Positions 33,854 through 43,359 of a stretch of 64,000 nt of DNA are shown here, in pieces. The notes beneath the pieces are model-generated. The model saw only the letters and a list, made by a program, of their open reading frames with translations. It did not search any database and was not told the origin of the DNA. Origin of the DNA: Pseudobacteroides sp035370245 (GTDB taxonomy: Bacteria; Bacillota; Clostridia; Acetivibrionales; DSM-2933); contig DAOOVO010000006.1 in NCBI GenBank assembly GCA_035370245.1, positions 1-64,000 on the forward strand. The letters are read 5' to 3'. The stretch's first letter is position 1; the number at the start of each line of letters is the position of its first letter. A program made the translations under genes and the position numbers.

Positions 33854-35089
33854 ATGGCTTTAGTAAATGAGAATTATTTAAAATTACCCGGAAGTTATTT
33901 GTTTGCGGAAATAAGCAGAAGAGTGACAAAATTCAAAAACGAAAATCCTCAAGCAGATATTATACGTTTAGGCATTGGAGATGTTACAAGACCCCTTCCG
34001 CCTGCAATAATTGAAAGCCTGCATAAAGCAGTGGACGAAATGGCTGATGAAAAAACATTTAAGGGATATGGTCCCGAGCAGGGGTACGATTTTCTTATAC
34101 AGAAGGTAATTGAATATGACTATACTCCAAGGGGAATAAAGCTCGACACCGATGAAGTTTTTATAAGCGACGGTTCAAAATGTGATACCGGCAACATTCA
34201 GGAAATATTCGGTTTGGACAATTTGATTGCCGTTACCGATCCCGTCTACCCTGTTTATGTTGACAGCAATGTAATGGCCGGTAGAGCAGGTTCACTCGGA
34301 ACGGATGGAAAATTTGACAAGATAACATATATCCCTTGTACTGCAGAAAACAAGTTTATACCTGAGCTTCCCAAGCACAAGGTAGATATTATATATCTGT
34401 GCTTCCCCAACAACCCTACAGGTATGACAATATCTAAAGACGAGCTTAAAAAATGGGTTGACTATGCAAAAGCCAACAAATCAATTATTCTTTATGATGG
34501 TGCATATGAAGCTTATATTCGGGAATCCGACATACCTCACAGCATTTATGAAATTGAAGGTGCAAAGGAAGTAGCAATTGAATTCCGCAGTTTCTCGAAA
34601 AATGCGGGTTTTACCGGTACACGTTGTGCATATACTGTAGTTCCTAAAGAGGTCATGGCATACACCGGTAGCGGCGAAGCAATTCAGCTCAATAAACTAT
34701 GGAACAGAAGACAAACAACAAAATTCAACGGTGTGCCATATATTATTCAAAAAGGAGCTGCCGCGGTATATACTAAAGAAGGCCAAAAGCAAATAAAAGC
34801 TCTTGTTGACTATTACATGACCAATGCTGCAATCATAAGAGAGGGCATAAAATCGGTAGGTTTAGAAGTGTACGGAGGTATAAATGCACCGTATATATGG
34901 CTTAAGACTCCAAACGGAATGGATTCATGGGCATTTTTTGACAAACTCCTCACTGAGGCAAATATTGTAGGAACCCCGGGAGTAGGCTTTGGCCCTAGCG
35001 GAGAGGGATATTTCAGACTTACGGCCTTCGGCAGCAAAGAAAACACTGAAAGAGCAATTGAAAGGTTTAAAACAAGATTAAAAATATAA
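33854..35089 (+). CDS. dapL: LL-diaminopimelate aminotransferase
   Basis: A PLP aminotransferase that makes LL-diaminopimelate directly from tetrahydrodipicolinate and glutamate, bypassing the acylated intermediates of the DapD/C/E route. The 411-residue protein has FPNNPTG near 184-190, DGAYEAY near 215-221 with the PLP-binding Asp and Tyr, and the Schiff-base Lys249 in SFSKNAGFTGTR. The N-terminal LGIGDVTRPLP is characteristic of DapL. GAGGAG precedes the ATG. It is co-transcribed with dapF and ends in a strong hairpin. Confidence 0.96.
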   Translation: MALVNENYLKLPGSYLFAEISRRVTKFKNENPQADIIRLGIGDVTRPLPPAIIESLHKAVDEMADEKTFKGYGPEQGYDFLIQKVIEYDYTPRGIKLDTDEVFISDGSKCDTGNIQEIFGLDNLIAVTDPVYPVYVDSNVMAGRAGSLGTDGKFDKITYIPCTAENKFIPELPKHKVDIIYLCFPNNPTGMTISKDELKKWVDYAKANKSIILYDGAYEAYIRESDIPHSIYEIEGAKEVAIEFRSFSKNAGFTGTRCAYTVVPKEVMAYTGSGEAIQLNKLWNRRQTTKFNGVPYIIQKGAAAVYTKEGQKQIKALVDYYMTNAAIIREGIKSVGLEVYGGINAPYIWLKTPNGMDSWAFFDKLLTEANIVGTPGVGFGPSGEGYFRLTAFGSKENTERAIERFKTRLKI

Positions 35090-35151
35090 CCCCCCTTATA
35101 TTTTTACTTATATGAAGAAACGGTATATATTTATTGCCAGTTTGTTCCGAT

Positions 35152-35203
35152 ATAACATACAAGTAACTTGAAGATTATGTTGCTTGTATGTTATATTTTA
35201 TTT
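35152..35203 (+). terminator. dapL terminator
   Basis: Sixteen-base arms (35152-35167 and 35179-35194) with one G-U pair, followed by ATTTTATTT. It lies about 60 bases past the dapL stop. Confidence 0.75.
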
Positions 35204-35341
35204 ATATCTTAAAAGCTGGACATATTCTTCACCACCACATTTTAGCACTTTAAACCGAATTGCTGTAATGATATAATTTAATGACTAAATTGATCAATCT
35301 TATGATGGTGATTAATAAAGCACTATATGGAGGTAATTTTA

Positions 35342-36313
35342 ATGGATCCATTTTCACACGCTGTAATCGGTACTGCTTTGTCAAAAGCAGCTGGTTGTGG
35401 TATAAATTTTTCAACACCGGAAAACATAGGGTTGGTAGTTGGTTCTGTATTCCCTGATATAGACATTATATTGAAAAAATGGGGTAATTATGTATATTTA
35501 AAAAATCACCGAGCTGCAACACATTCATTAATCGGCATTATAATATCCTCGGTATTCATTTCTGCCATACTAAAGCTAATTTACCCGACTTCAAGCTTTC
35601 TTAGCGTTTTTCTCTATTCTATGATAGGGTGCCTTTCACATACAGTATCCGACATATTAAACTCTTACGGTGCCAAGTTGCTATGGCCTTTTTACAAAAG
35701 AAAAATGGCTTTGAACCTTATTGTAATTATTGATCCTCTTGTGATTCTATTCCTTTTAGGTTATATATTCGGAGACAGCAGCACTAGCTTAATTTCCATC
35801 CTGGTATTGGGACTATATATATTTCTTAGATTATTTTATAAACTGTTTATAAAAAAACAGCTTGAGAAATCCTATCCGTCTATGAAAATTGCAGCAGTTA
35901 TTCCTTCAATGCTAGTTATATTCAAATGGCATTTTGTCATAGAGGATGATGAAGTATTGCTTGTAGGTGAAAAAAACATTTTAAATGGAAAAATAAATAT
36001 TATAGAAAAATTCTCTAAACTTCATTATAATGAAATTGAGAAGGCTTTAAATTCGACATTAGGTAAGTTTTTTATGGATTTTACTCCTGTTTTTCATGTG
36101 TCGGCTGAATCAATCGGTGAAATAAACTGCTATACATTTACAGACCTCAGGTATTATCATAGGAATAATTTCTATCATCATGGGGTACTTGAAATGGATA
36201 AAGCCGATTCAATAGTAAGGTCATCATTTAAGCCTTATACAATGAACAAGGAGCATAAAATTCCCGAAAATTTCAATAAGGGAATTGCAAAAAATAAATT
36301 CTTCAAGCTTTAA
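35342..36313 (+). CDS. YdjM-like membrane-bound metal-dependent hydrolase
   Basis: A 323-residue membrane protein of the YdjM/DUF457 type. It shows the family motifs MDPFSHAVIG, GSVFPDID, and NHRAATHSLIG with conserved His, plus CLSHTVSDILNSYG. Four to five membrane segments follow (about 55-165), and a soluble C-terminal part of about 150 residues. The biochemical activity of the family is not established. GGAGGT lies directly before the chosen ATG, whereas an upstream in-frame ATG overlaps the RBS. A TATAAT at 35272 with a weak -35 may be its promoter. Confidence 0.82.
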   Translation: MDPFSHAVIGTALSKAAGCGINFSTPENIGLVVGSVFPDIDIILKKWGNYVYLKNHRAATHSLIGIIISSVFISAILKLIYPTSSFLSVFLYSMIGCLSHTVSDILNSYGAKLLWPFYKRKMALNLIVIIDPLVILFLLGYIFGDSSTSLISILVLGLYIFLRLFYKLFIKKQLEKSYPSMKIAAVIPSMLVIFKWHFVIEDDEVLLVGEKNILNGKINIIEKFSKLHYNEIEKALNSTLGKFFMDFTPVFHVSAESIGEINCYTFTDLRYYHRNNFYHHGVLEMDKADSIVRSSFKPYTMNKEHKIPENFNKGIAKNKFFKL

Positions 36314-36379
36314 TAATACACTAAACTTTTAAAGCAACATAATTATTATACTAAGCATAATGTAAAAGGTGAGGTTTTT

Positions 36380-36679
36380 ATGTCTGAAAAAGTAGTATCT
36401 AAAGAAGATATAAAAAACATGATAAAAAAGCCCAATATGTATCGAGTTATTTTATTGAATGATGACTATACCACCATGGAATTTGTTGTAAATGTTTTAA
36501 TGGTAGTTTTTCATAAAAGTATAACAGAAGCTACAATGATAATGTTGGATGTCCATAAAAAAGGCAGAGGAGTTGTGGGTTTGTATACCTATGACATTGC
36601 TTTAACCAAGATTAAGCAAGTTGAAAGCATGGCAGCAGAATCAGGATATCCCCTTAAGTCAATTATGGAAAGAGAATAA
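36380..36679 (+). CDS. clpS: ClpS adaptor protein
   Basis: A 99-residue ClpS that binds N-degron substrates and hands them to ClpA. The core MYRVILLNDDYTTMEFVV contains the substrate-pocket Asn-Asp pair and the Met/Val gate, with the family helix HKSITEATMIMLDVHKKG (shown as motifs VILLNDDYTT and MLDVHKKGRG). It starts with ATG after GGTGAGG. It is directly upstream of clpA, 50 bases away, and then aat. This is the complete N-degron machinery in one operon. Confidence 0.95.
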   Translation: MSEKVVSKEDIKNMIKKPNMYRVILLNDDYTTMEFVVNVLMVVFHKSITEATMIMLDVHKKGRGVVGLYTYDIALTKIKQVESMAAESGYPLKSIMERE

Positions 36680-36729
36680 ATTTATGACTATTAACACTTT
36701 AATAGTAACCTATAAATTAGGAGGTTAAA

Positions 36730-39030
36730 ATGAATCTGGACAATGTAACCGATAAAATAATGTATGCTGCATATAACGAAGCAAAATTTAGAAAACACGA
36801 GTACTTTACTCCTGAACATATATTATACTCTTCCCTTTTTTTTGATGAGGGAAAGGATATATTATTAAATTGCGGAGGAGATATTGAAGAAATAAAGAAG
36901 GATCTGGATAATTTCTTCAAGAATAATATGGATTCCATTGATAATGCGGAGCCTTTAGCTTCCGAAGGAGTAAACTCAGTTATAAAAAATGCAGCATTTC
37001 ATATGGCATCATCCGGCAAGGATATTATAAAAATAGGTGATATTTATGCCTCTATTTTAGATATGGAGGAGTCCTTCTCCCGTTATATTCTGGAAAAAAA
37101 CGGTGTAACAAGACTAAATCTACTGCGGTATATTTCTCATGGCAGTATCGATACAGATTCCGATTCTGACGAATATATTGAGGAATTGGAAGAGGAAATG
37201 GATGAGGAATCGGAAGAAGAAATGGAATATTCCGATATGGACAATAAACCCAAAAAACAAAAATTTCTTGAAAAGTATACTGTAAACCTAATAGAAAAAG
37301 CTCAGAACGGCGAAATAGATCCCCTTATCGGAAGGGATGACATTATTCAAAGGACTATTCAGGTACTGTCAAGGAGGATCAAGAATAACCCTGTACATGT
37401 GGGCGATCCCGGTGTCGGTAAAACCGCCATTACTGAAGGCCTTGCCAGCATGATTTATAGCGGTAATGTTCCAAAAGTACTAAAGAACAGCGTTATTTAT
37501 TCTCTTGATATGGGTTCATTGCTTGCAGGTACCAAATACAGAGGAGATTTTGAAGAACGTATAAAGAGAGTCTTAAATGAAATAGAAGAACAGGGCAATG
37601 CCATTGTATATATTGATGAAATTCATAATGTGGTTGGAGCAGGGTCCGTCTCAGGTTCAATGGATGCCTCAAACATACTTAAACCCTTTCTAACCTCCGG
37701 AAAGATGCGGTTTATCGGTTCTACCACCTATGAAGAATATAAAAAGTATTTTGACAAGGACAGGGCTTTATCAAGAAGATTTCAAAAGATTGAGATACTT
37801 GAACCGTCCATTGAAGAAACAAAGCTTATATTAAACGGGTTGAAGGAGAAATACGAAGGCTTTCACAGGGTAAAATACACTGATGAAGCCATAAACCTAG
37901 CTGCGGAATTATCTGCCAAATATATCAATGACAGATACCTTCCCGACAAAGCTATCGACCTCATTGACGAATCCGGTGCCTATGCGAGATTAAACGGCAA
38001 TGAAGAGGAAGAAATAACCATTACAGGAAAGGACATCGAGAGAACACTTTCATTGATTGCCAAAATACCCGAACAGAGCATATCGGGTGATGAAGTCTCA
38101 AAGCTTAAAGACCTTGAGTCCAATTTAAAATCTAAAATATATGGTCAGGATCATGCAATTGAAACCATTGTGAGAGCTATTAAAATGTCAAGGGCAGGAT
38201 TCATTGAGGGTGAAAAACCTGTTGCTTCTCTCCTATTTGTCGGTCCAACCGGCGTAGGAAAAACCGAAATATCAAAGCAACTGGCTTATTCAATGGGTAT
38301 ACCCCTTATACGTTTTGACATGAGTGAATATCAAGAGAAGCACACAGTTGCAAGGCTCATCGGTGCACCTCCCGGGTACGTGGGATATGAAGAAGGCGGA
38401 CTGTTGACCGACGCCATAAGGAAAACACCATATTGTGTATTGCTCCTTGATGAAATAGAAAAAGCTCACCCTGACATTTATAACGTACTTTTGCAGATTA
38501 TGGATTATGCAACATTAACGGATAATACCGGAAAGAAAGCCGACTTCAGAAATGTTATTATAATAATGACATCCAATGCAGGAGCGAGGGAAGTCGGAAA
38601 AGCATTGATAGGCTTTGACAACAAAAAGGTGGATAAGAGTTCTATTACAAAAGCGGTTGAACGCACATTCTTGCCTGAATTCAGAAACAGGCTTGATGAA
38701 ATTGTTGTGTTTAATCATATTAATGAAGAAATGGCTTCTTTGATTGCAAGGAAAGCAATCCGAGATTTTGAAGAAAAACTCACTCCAAAGAATATTAAAC
38801 TAAATGTAACTGATGAATGTTATAAATGGCTTTCCAATAAAGGGCTTTCATCAATTTATGGTGCAAGGGAAATACTAAGAGTAGTTCAAGACAAGGTTAA
38901 AACACTGCTTGTTGACGAAGTACTTTTCGGAAAGCTTAGCAACGGAGGAACCGCTACCATAGATGTTAAAGATGATGATATTTTTATAACCATAAAAGAG
39001 TTAAAAAAGCAAAAGAGCAAAAAGCATTAA
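36730..39030 (+). CDS. clpA: ATP-dependent Clp protease ATP-binding subunit ClpA
   Basis: A 766-residue double AAA+ unfoldase. It has an N-domain (about 1-140), an acidic linker (about 142-170), D1 with Walker A GDPGVGKT (225-232), and D2 with Walker A GPTGVGKTE near 505-513 followed by RFDMSEYQEKHTVARLIG. A ClpP-docking IGF loop lies near 626. The lack of a ClpC/ClpB-type middle domain and the clpS neighbour identify ClpA. D1 reads PVHVGDPG where LLVGEPG is usual, a mild change outside the P-loop. AGGAGG precedes the ATG. clpP is not in the window. Confidence 0.95.
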   Translation: MNLDNVTDKIMYAAYNEAKFRKHEYFTPEHILYSSLFFDEGKDILLNCGGDIEEIKKDLDNFFKNNMDSIDNAEPLASEGVNSVIKNAAFHMASSGKDIIKIGDIYASILDMEESFSRYILEKNGVTRLNLLRYISHGSIDTDSDSDEYIEELEEEMDEESEEEMEYSDMDNKPKKQKFLEKYTVNLIEKAQNGEIDPLIGRDDIIQRTIQVLSRRIKNNPVHVGDPGVGKTAITEGLASMIYSGNVPKVLKNSVIYSLDMGSLLAGTKYRGDFEERIKRVLNEIEEQGNAIVYIDEIHNVVGAGSVSGSMDASNILKPFLTSGKMRFIGSTTYEEYKKYFDKDRALSRRFQKIEILEPSIEETKLILNGLKEKYEGFHRVKYTDEAINLAAELSAKYINDRYLPDKAIDLIDESGAYARLNGNEEEEITITGKDIERTLSLIAKIPEQSISGDEVSKLKDLESNLKSKIYGQDHAIETIVRAIKMSRAGFIEGEKPVASLLFVGPTGVGKTEISKQLAYSMGIPLIRFDMSEYQEKHTVARLIGAPPGYVGYEEGGLLTDAIRKTPYCVLLLDEIEKAHPDIYNVLLQIMDYATLTDNTGKKADFRNVIIIMTSNAGAREVGKALIGFDNKKVDKSSITKAVERTFLPEFRNRLDEIVVFNHINEEMASLIARKAIRDFEEKLTPKNIKLNVTDECYKWLSNKGLSSIYGAREILRVVQDKVKTLLVDEVLFGKLSNGGTATIDVKDDDIFITIKELKKQKSKKH

Positions 39031-39073
39031 AAGAGCTATAGCAGCATGAAGTAATGAATCGAGGAGACTTATA

Positions 39074-39742
39074 ATGCCAGTTTATCGACTTTCAAACAGA
39101 CTTATTTTTCCGCATCCTTCATTATCAAATGAAGACGGCTTGTTAGCAGTCGGGGGTGATTTGTCTTGCGAGAGGCTTTGTCTTGCTTATCAAAACGGCA
39201 TATTCCCCTGGTATTCTGAAAAGCCTGTGTTGTGGTGGTCTCCCGACCCGCGTTTTGTGCTTTTTCCAAAGGACCTTAAGGTATCCAAATCCATGAAAAA
39301 ATTCCTTAAGAAAGGTCTTTACAAGGTAACTTTCGATACATGCTTTAGAGATGTTATTACAAGCTGCGGTTATACTCGCAAGGGAGACACATGGATTGAT
39401 GATGACATGATTGAAAGCTATTGCAACCTGCACAAGCTTGGAATAGCTCATTCTGTTGAAACATGGTACAACAATGAGCTTGTCGGCGGTTTATACGGAT
39501 TGGCCATGGGAAGCTGTTTTTTTGGTGAATCCATGTTCTCTATAATGGATAATGCATCCAAAACAGCTTTCATAAAGTTGATTGAGACAATAAATTTTTC
39601 TATAATTGACTGTCAGATTTACTCAAAGCATCTAGAGTCATTGGGAGCAATTAATATAAAAAGATCCGAATTTTTGGAATTGCTGGCAAAAGGCATCAAA
39701 GAACCTTCCATAGAAGGCAGTTGGAGCTATTTGAATGAATAA
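39074..39742 (+). CDS. aat: Leucyl/phenylalanyl-tRNA-protein transferase
   Basis: The enzyme adds Leu or Phe to proteins with N-terminal Lys or Arg, creating ClpS-recognised N-degrons. The 222-residue protein has the family segments LLAVGGDLS, AYQNGIFPWY, WWSPDPRFVL, ETWYNNELVGGLYG, and GSCFFGESMFS. It lies 43 bases after clpA, with GAGGAG before the ATG. The order clpS-clpA-aat places substrate marking, recognition and unfolding in one transcript. Confidence 0.96.
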   Translation: MPVYRLSNRLIFPHPSLSNEDGLLAVGGDLSCERLCLAYQNGIFPWYSEKPVLWWSPDPRFVLFPKDLKVSKSMKKFLKKGLYKVTFDTCFRDVITSCGYTRKGDTWIDDDMIESYCNLHKLGIAHSVETWYNNELVGGLYGLAMGSCFFGESMFSIMDNASKTAFIKLIETINFSIIDCQIYSKHLESLGAINIKRSEFLELLAKGIKEPSIEGSWSYLNE

Positions 39743-39759
39743 AAACACATGATACAGTC

Positions 39760-39800
39760 AAAAAAGGAATGCATACAGAGGTTTTTGCATTCCTTTCTTA
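39760..39800. terminator. Bidirectional terminator after aat
   Basis: The arms AAAGGAATGCA (39763-39773) and TGCATTCCTTT (39786-39796) are flanked by T-rich sequence in both directions. The better T-run serves the convergent GerM gene. Confidence 0.85.
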
Positions 39801-39826
39801 GTGTACATAGCATTTTAAAATAACGG

Positions 39827-40711
39827 CTATTCTAATATAGTACCGTCGGTATCCACGGTAACATTTGACATATCACTGCTAAATATTTCATCGGACTCCT
39901 CAATATCAAGTCCTGAATCAGATGTCTTGGAATTATTTTCCTTGCGTGAATTATCCTTGCTTTGATCTTCTTTACCGGTATCAGAATTATTTTTCACATC
40001 TTTGCTTGAATCATTTTTGCTTGAATCATTATTACCAGCAACGCTATCTATATCCGAGGATACTCCCAAATCATCGGAACTTTCTACAGTTGACGAGCTT
40101 GGTGCAGAAACCTCATTGCTTATAATTGAAACATTTCTCGGGAAGGCTGCATCAAACTTAAAGTTACCCTTATATGTCTCGTAAGCCTTACCGTTAATCA
40201 AAAATTTAACTTCCTGAATATCTTTTATCTCTGTCAGTGAGTTCACTATTGAATAAATGGTCAGTCTCTCTGCATCCTTTCCTCCCGGATGTTTGTCGAC
40301 AAAATCCTTTGACAGATTAACAGTAGCCACTCCATCCTTTATAGGCACATTATCTTTTATTAGTTTTGTACCTTCAGGTATGGTAGGCTTTAACCCTTTT
40401 TTGGTAGGTCCTTTGATAAGCTCATTAACAACAATACTAGCCAAATGGTTCACACTTTTCTTAGCTTCACTAACAGGAATGTGTCTTACTTCAAGCTTTA
40501 GCTTGGAACCGTCTTCATTTGCAAAATACAGATGAATAGGTACTTTATCGGAAAGCTTTTTTGCCTCCTCCTCACCTATAGCAACACTGCTTGCAGGCTG
40601 CAACTCATCAGATCCATCCTTCTCAAATCCAAGCTTCTCTAAAAAACCACACCCCGCAAGCACTGGTATAAGAAATACACAGCATATGATAATACTTAAC
40701 GTTTTTCGCAC
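39827..40711 (-). CDS. GerM-domain lipoprotein
   Basis: A 294-residue lipoprotein: signal peptide with lipobox VLAGC (Cys21), then a GerMN domain at about 55-190 (PIHLYFANEDGSKL, KGLKPTIPEGTKL, VATVNLSKDF, VKFLINGKAYET, each a GerMN-typical segment). A C-terminal tail of about 100 residues is rich in Ser, Asn, Asp and Lys. In Bacillus GerM takes part in sporulation and the forespore channel assembly. Many GerMN lipoproteins have undefined roles. It starts with GTG after GAGGT. Confidence 0.85.
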   Translation of the reverse strand: MRKTLSIIICCVFLIPVLAGCGFLEKLGFEKDGSDELQPASSVAIGEEEAKKLSDKVPIHLYFANEDGSKLKLEVRHIPVSEAKKSVNHLASIVVNELIKGPTKKGLKPTIPEGTKLIKDNVPIKDGVATVNLSKDFVDKHPGGKDAERLTIYSIVNSLTEIKDIQEVKFLINGKAYETYKGNFKFDAAFPRNVSIISNEVSAPSSSTVESSDDLGVSSDIDSVAGNNDSSKNDSSKDVKNNSDTGKEDQSKDNSRKENNSKTSDSGLDIEESDEIFSSDMSNVTVDTDGTILE

Positions 40712-40792
40712 TGTCCGGCACCTCGCAAATTATTCTTTATAGAATATTTCTATGCCGTCCATTTCTATGATATTCCTTATATTTAATCTATC

Positions 40793-41476
40793 TTAATACG
40801 AACTTTTATCTGCAATATTACCGCCTGTAAGTATATTCTCTGTAGAACTTGTCCCAAGTCTATGACATCCCAATTCAATAAATTTAATAGCCTGGTCCAA
40901 TGTTTTAATGCCTCCGGAAGCTTTAATCTTAATATTAGGTCCTACAGAGTTTTTCATAAGGACAATGTCGTCCGGTGTTGCTCCGCTGCCGTTAAAACCG
41001 GTTGACGTCTTCACATAGTCACAACCTGCTTCCTCCGATAGTTTGCAGGCAATCTTTTTATTTTCATCGTCAAGCAATGCTGTTTCAATTATAACTTTTA
41101 AAATTACATTTTTTGAATGTGCCGCCTTTGCTACTGCTTCAATATCATTTTTAACATAATCGTAATCGCCTGATAGCAGTTTTCCTATATTTATCACCAT
41201 ATCAAGCTCGGAAGCACCATTTTCAATAGCATCCAAAGCCTCAGCTACTTTAGCGGCAGTTGTAGTTCCTCCATGAGGGAAACCGATAACGGTACTTACC
41301 TTTACATCGGAATCTTTTAATAACTTACCGGCAAGCTTTACATGGCAGGGCTTCACACATACCGATGCTATATCATATTTCACCGCAACAGAACATTCTC
41401 TCTCCACATCCAAATCTGTAGCATCAGGCTTCAATACCGCATGATCAATTGCTTTAGCAATAATTTTCTTATCCAA
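40793..41476 (-). CDS. deoC: Deoxyribose-phosphate aldolase
   Basis: The enzyme cleaves 2-deoxyribose 5-phosphate to glyceraldehyde 3-phosphate and acetaldehyde in deoxynucleoside catabolism. The 227-residue TIM barrel has the Schiff-base Lys in YVKTSTGF, the relay Lys in IKASGGIK, and the N-terminal IDHAVLKPDAT. It starts with TTG after GGAGG. The upstream gene on the same strand, 63 bases away, is an ArsR regulator that might control it. Other deo genes are not adjacent. Confidence 0.95.
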   Translation of the reverse strand: MDKKIIAKAIDHAVLKPDATDLDVERECSVAVKYDIASVCVKPCHVKLAGKLLKDSDVKVSTVIGFPHGGTTTAAKVAEALDAIENGASELDMVINIGKLLSGDYDYVKNDIEAVAKAAHSKNVILKVIIETALLDDENKKIACKLSEEAGCDYVKTSTGFNGSGATPDDIVLMKNSVGPNIKIKASGGIKTLDQAIKFIELGCHRLGTSSTENILTGGNIADKSSY

Positions 41477-41539
41477 ATACTAAACCTCCGCTTAATCAAT
41501 CATTTCTAAACAAAAAAAGCTATTTTTAAGCAAATACCT

Positions 41540-41815
41540 TTACGAATTAAATAAAACATTAATGATATCAACTATTTCATTATCTACAACCTTATAGCAT
41601 ATTTCAAGCCCGTTTCTTTTTCCTTCTATTATTCCGGCTGTTCTTAATTTGGCTATATGTTGTGAAACTGTTGATTGAGGCAAACCAAGGCTTTCCTGTA
41701 TCTTGGACACATTATAATGGTTTCCGATCAACCCTTTAACAATACATAACCGCTGGGGATGTGAAATAACCTTCAATTTTTCTGCTTTTATTTCAAATTT
41801 CTTTAGATCTTCCAA
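41540..41815 (-). CDS. ArsR-family transcriptional regulator
   Basis: A 91-residue winged-helix regulator with the ArsR layout: KLKVISHPQRLCIVKGL, then the recognition helix LGLPQSTVSQHIAKLR and wing EGKRNGLEICYKV. The metal-sensing ELCVCDL motif of classical ArsR is absent. Single cysteines remain (RLCIV and EICY), so thiol or redox sensing is conceivable. It starts with TTG after GGAGG. It is followed by deoC and preceded by a YkuK-like gene and a thioredoxin-reductase-like gene, all on the minus strand. Confidence 0.88.
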   Translation of the reverse strand: MEDLKKFEIKAEKLKVISHPQRLCIVKGLIGNHYNVSKIQESLGLPQSTVSQHIAKLRTAGIIEGKRNGLEICYKVVDNEIVDIINVLFNS

Positions 41816-41898
41816 ACCTCTAACCTCCGTTTAGAAATAATATTCCAACGAATAGTATTATACCATAACATTTACCAACAGCATAGTTTATTATGGAT

Positions 41899-42429
41899 TT
41901 AAATAGCTTTTGTATATCTGTCTGCAAAATTGCTGGCACAATAACTATCAGGCTTGATTTTGGGTATAAAGTCCAACCCTTTAACCATACCCACCATTTC
42001 ATTAATCAATGCCTTAGTTTTCCCACGAGTTCCAATATCTATATGAAATTCAAATGAAACATTGTCACTTCCAACTGCTTTCCTGATATTTTGTATTTTT
42101 TCTTCATTAAACATATAAGCCAATTGGAGGGTCAGGCATGTTTCCAGGTATATCTTCTCCCTTAAGTTTGTAATAGGTCTTGGATATTCACTTCTATGCA
42201 GATAGCCGCTAGCCCCTTTTCCCACTCTGTGAACATGGATACAAGATACAAATATGGTATGGGCTCCAACCTGGGAATCGGTACCTATAGAAATTTTATA
42301 CAAGCTGTTGATATCCGACTTGATGAATTTGATTATACACTCGTATACCCGATTAAAATTAAGATAGTCACTGTTCAGTCCTCTGAAAACAGTGTTGTCA
42401 TCAATCAAAAGCAAATCTTCATGCAACAC
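41899..42429 (-). CDS. YkuK-like ribonuclease H-like protein (DUF458)
   Basis: A 176-residue protein of the YkuK/DUF458 family, predicted to have an RNase H-like fold. It shows ISIGTDSQVG with the first acidic residue, FVSCIHVHRVGKG, and a C-terminal FEFHIDIGTRGKTK, followed by MVGMVKGLDF. Activity is not proven for the family. A GGAGGG abuts the first ATG, so translation more likely begins at the GTG three codons later, 9 bases from the RBS. It is downstream of the thioredoxin-reductase-like gene on the same strand. Confidence 0.82.
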   Translation of the reverse strand: MLHEDLLLIDDNTVFRGLNSDYLNFNRVYECIIKFIKSDINSLYKISIGTDSQVGAHTIFVSCIHVHRVGKGASGYLHRSEYPRPITNLREKIYLETCLTLQLAYMFNEEKIQNIRKAVGSDNVSFEFHIDIGTRGKTKALINEMVGMVKGLDFIPKIKPDSYCASNFADRYTKAI

Positions 42430-42477
42430 CTGGAACATCCCTCCTTTATCATGATTTATTTGAATATAATCCTAATA

Positions 42478-43359
42478 TTATGTTACCATAGAATTTCTCA
42501 CAAACTCAATTATTTTTCTGCCGGCTAACGCTCCCTGTCCTACTGCCGTGGCTATTTGCTTAAATCCACCAGTACAGTCTCCTGCTGCAAACAAGCCGTC
42601 AATATTTGTCTGCATATCGGAATTTACAAGAATAGCACCATTTTCGGTAAGTACACCAAGCTTCCTTGCAAAGTCGATACTTGAAGCACTCTCATATGCT
42701 ACAAACAAACCGTCAATGCTTTCATTTTCACCATCATGAAATACAATCTTCTGAAGAAAATCTTTGCCTTCAAGGCTTAAAATGGTTTTTTCATTTATGT
42801 TGAATCTTTTCGCTTCCTGCTGGAATTCTTTTGAAAATTCAGGTTTAAAACCGTTAGTATATATTGTTATGTCCTTTGTATATGCCAAAAGTTCCAATGC
42901 TTCATGGACGGCATAATCTTTATAACCTAACACTCCAACCTTTAAATCGTTATAGAAAAATCCGTCACATGTTGAACAATAACTAACTCCATTTCCTTCA
43001 AATTCCTTTAAGTTTTTTATATCTATTTTCTTTTGCTTTTGTCCTGTTGCCATTAAAACTGCTTTAGCAGTAAATTTTCCCTTAACGGTTGAAATTATAA
43101 ATGTTTCATCCTTTTTAATTTCAACTACTTCATCCTCTATGATTTCTCCTCCAAGCCTTGCGGCTTGTTCTTCTCCTTGTTTTAATAAATATTGTCCGCT
43201 TATAGGCTCTGCAAAGCCATAATAATTTTCAATTTTTTCAGTCTTTGTAAGAGCACTGTCATTCATGCCTATAATAAGAGTTTTAAGATTTGCTCTTATA
43301 GTATAAAGGGAAGCTGATATTCCTGCAGGCCCTTTACCTATTATTATAACATCATACAT
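42478..43359 (-). CDS. Thioredoxin reductase-like flavoprotein lacking the NADPH motif
   Basis: A 293-residue low-molecular-weight thioredoxin reductase relative. The FAD-binding GKGPAGISA is at 8-16, the redox pair Cys128-x-x-Cys131 is in CSTCDG, and the C-terminal FAD motif is FAAGDCTGG. The pyridine nucleotide site that normally reads GGGDSA with a downstream HRR is replaced by GVLGYKDYA (142-150) with no HRR motif. This matches the pattern reported for clostridial ferredoxin-dependent flavin thioredoxin reductases, so ferredoxin may be the donor. No thioredoxin gene is adjacent. GGAGG precedes the ATG. Confidence 0.85.
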   Translation of the reverse strand: MYDVIIIGKGPAGISASLYTIRANLKTLIIGMNDSALTKTEKIENYYGFAEPISGQYLLKQGEEQAARLGGEIIEDEVVEIKKDETFIISTVKGKFTAKAVLMATGQKQKKIDIKNLKEFEGNGVSYCSTCDGFFYNDLKVGVLGYKDYAVHEALELLAYTKDITIYTNGFKPEFSKEFQQEAKRFNINEKTILSLEGKDFLQKIVFHDGENESIDGLFVAYESASSIDFARKLGVLTENGAILVNSDMQTNIDGLFAAGDCTGGFKQIATAVGQGALAGRKIIEFVRNSMVT

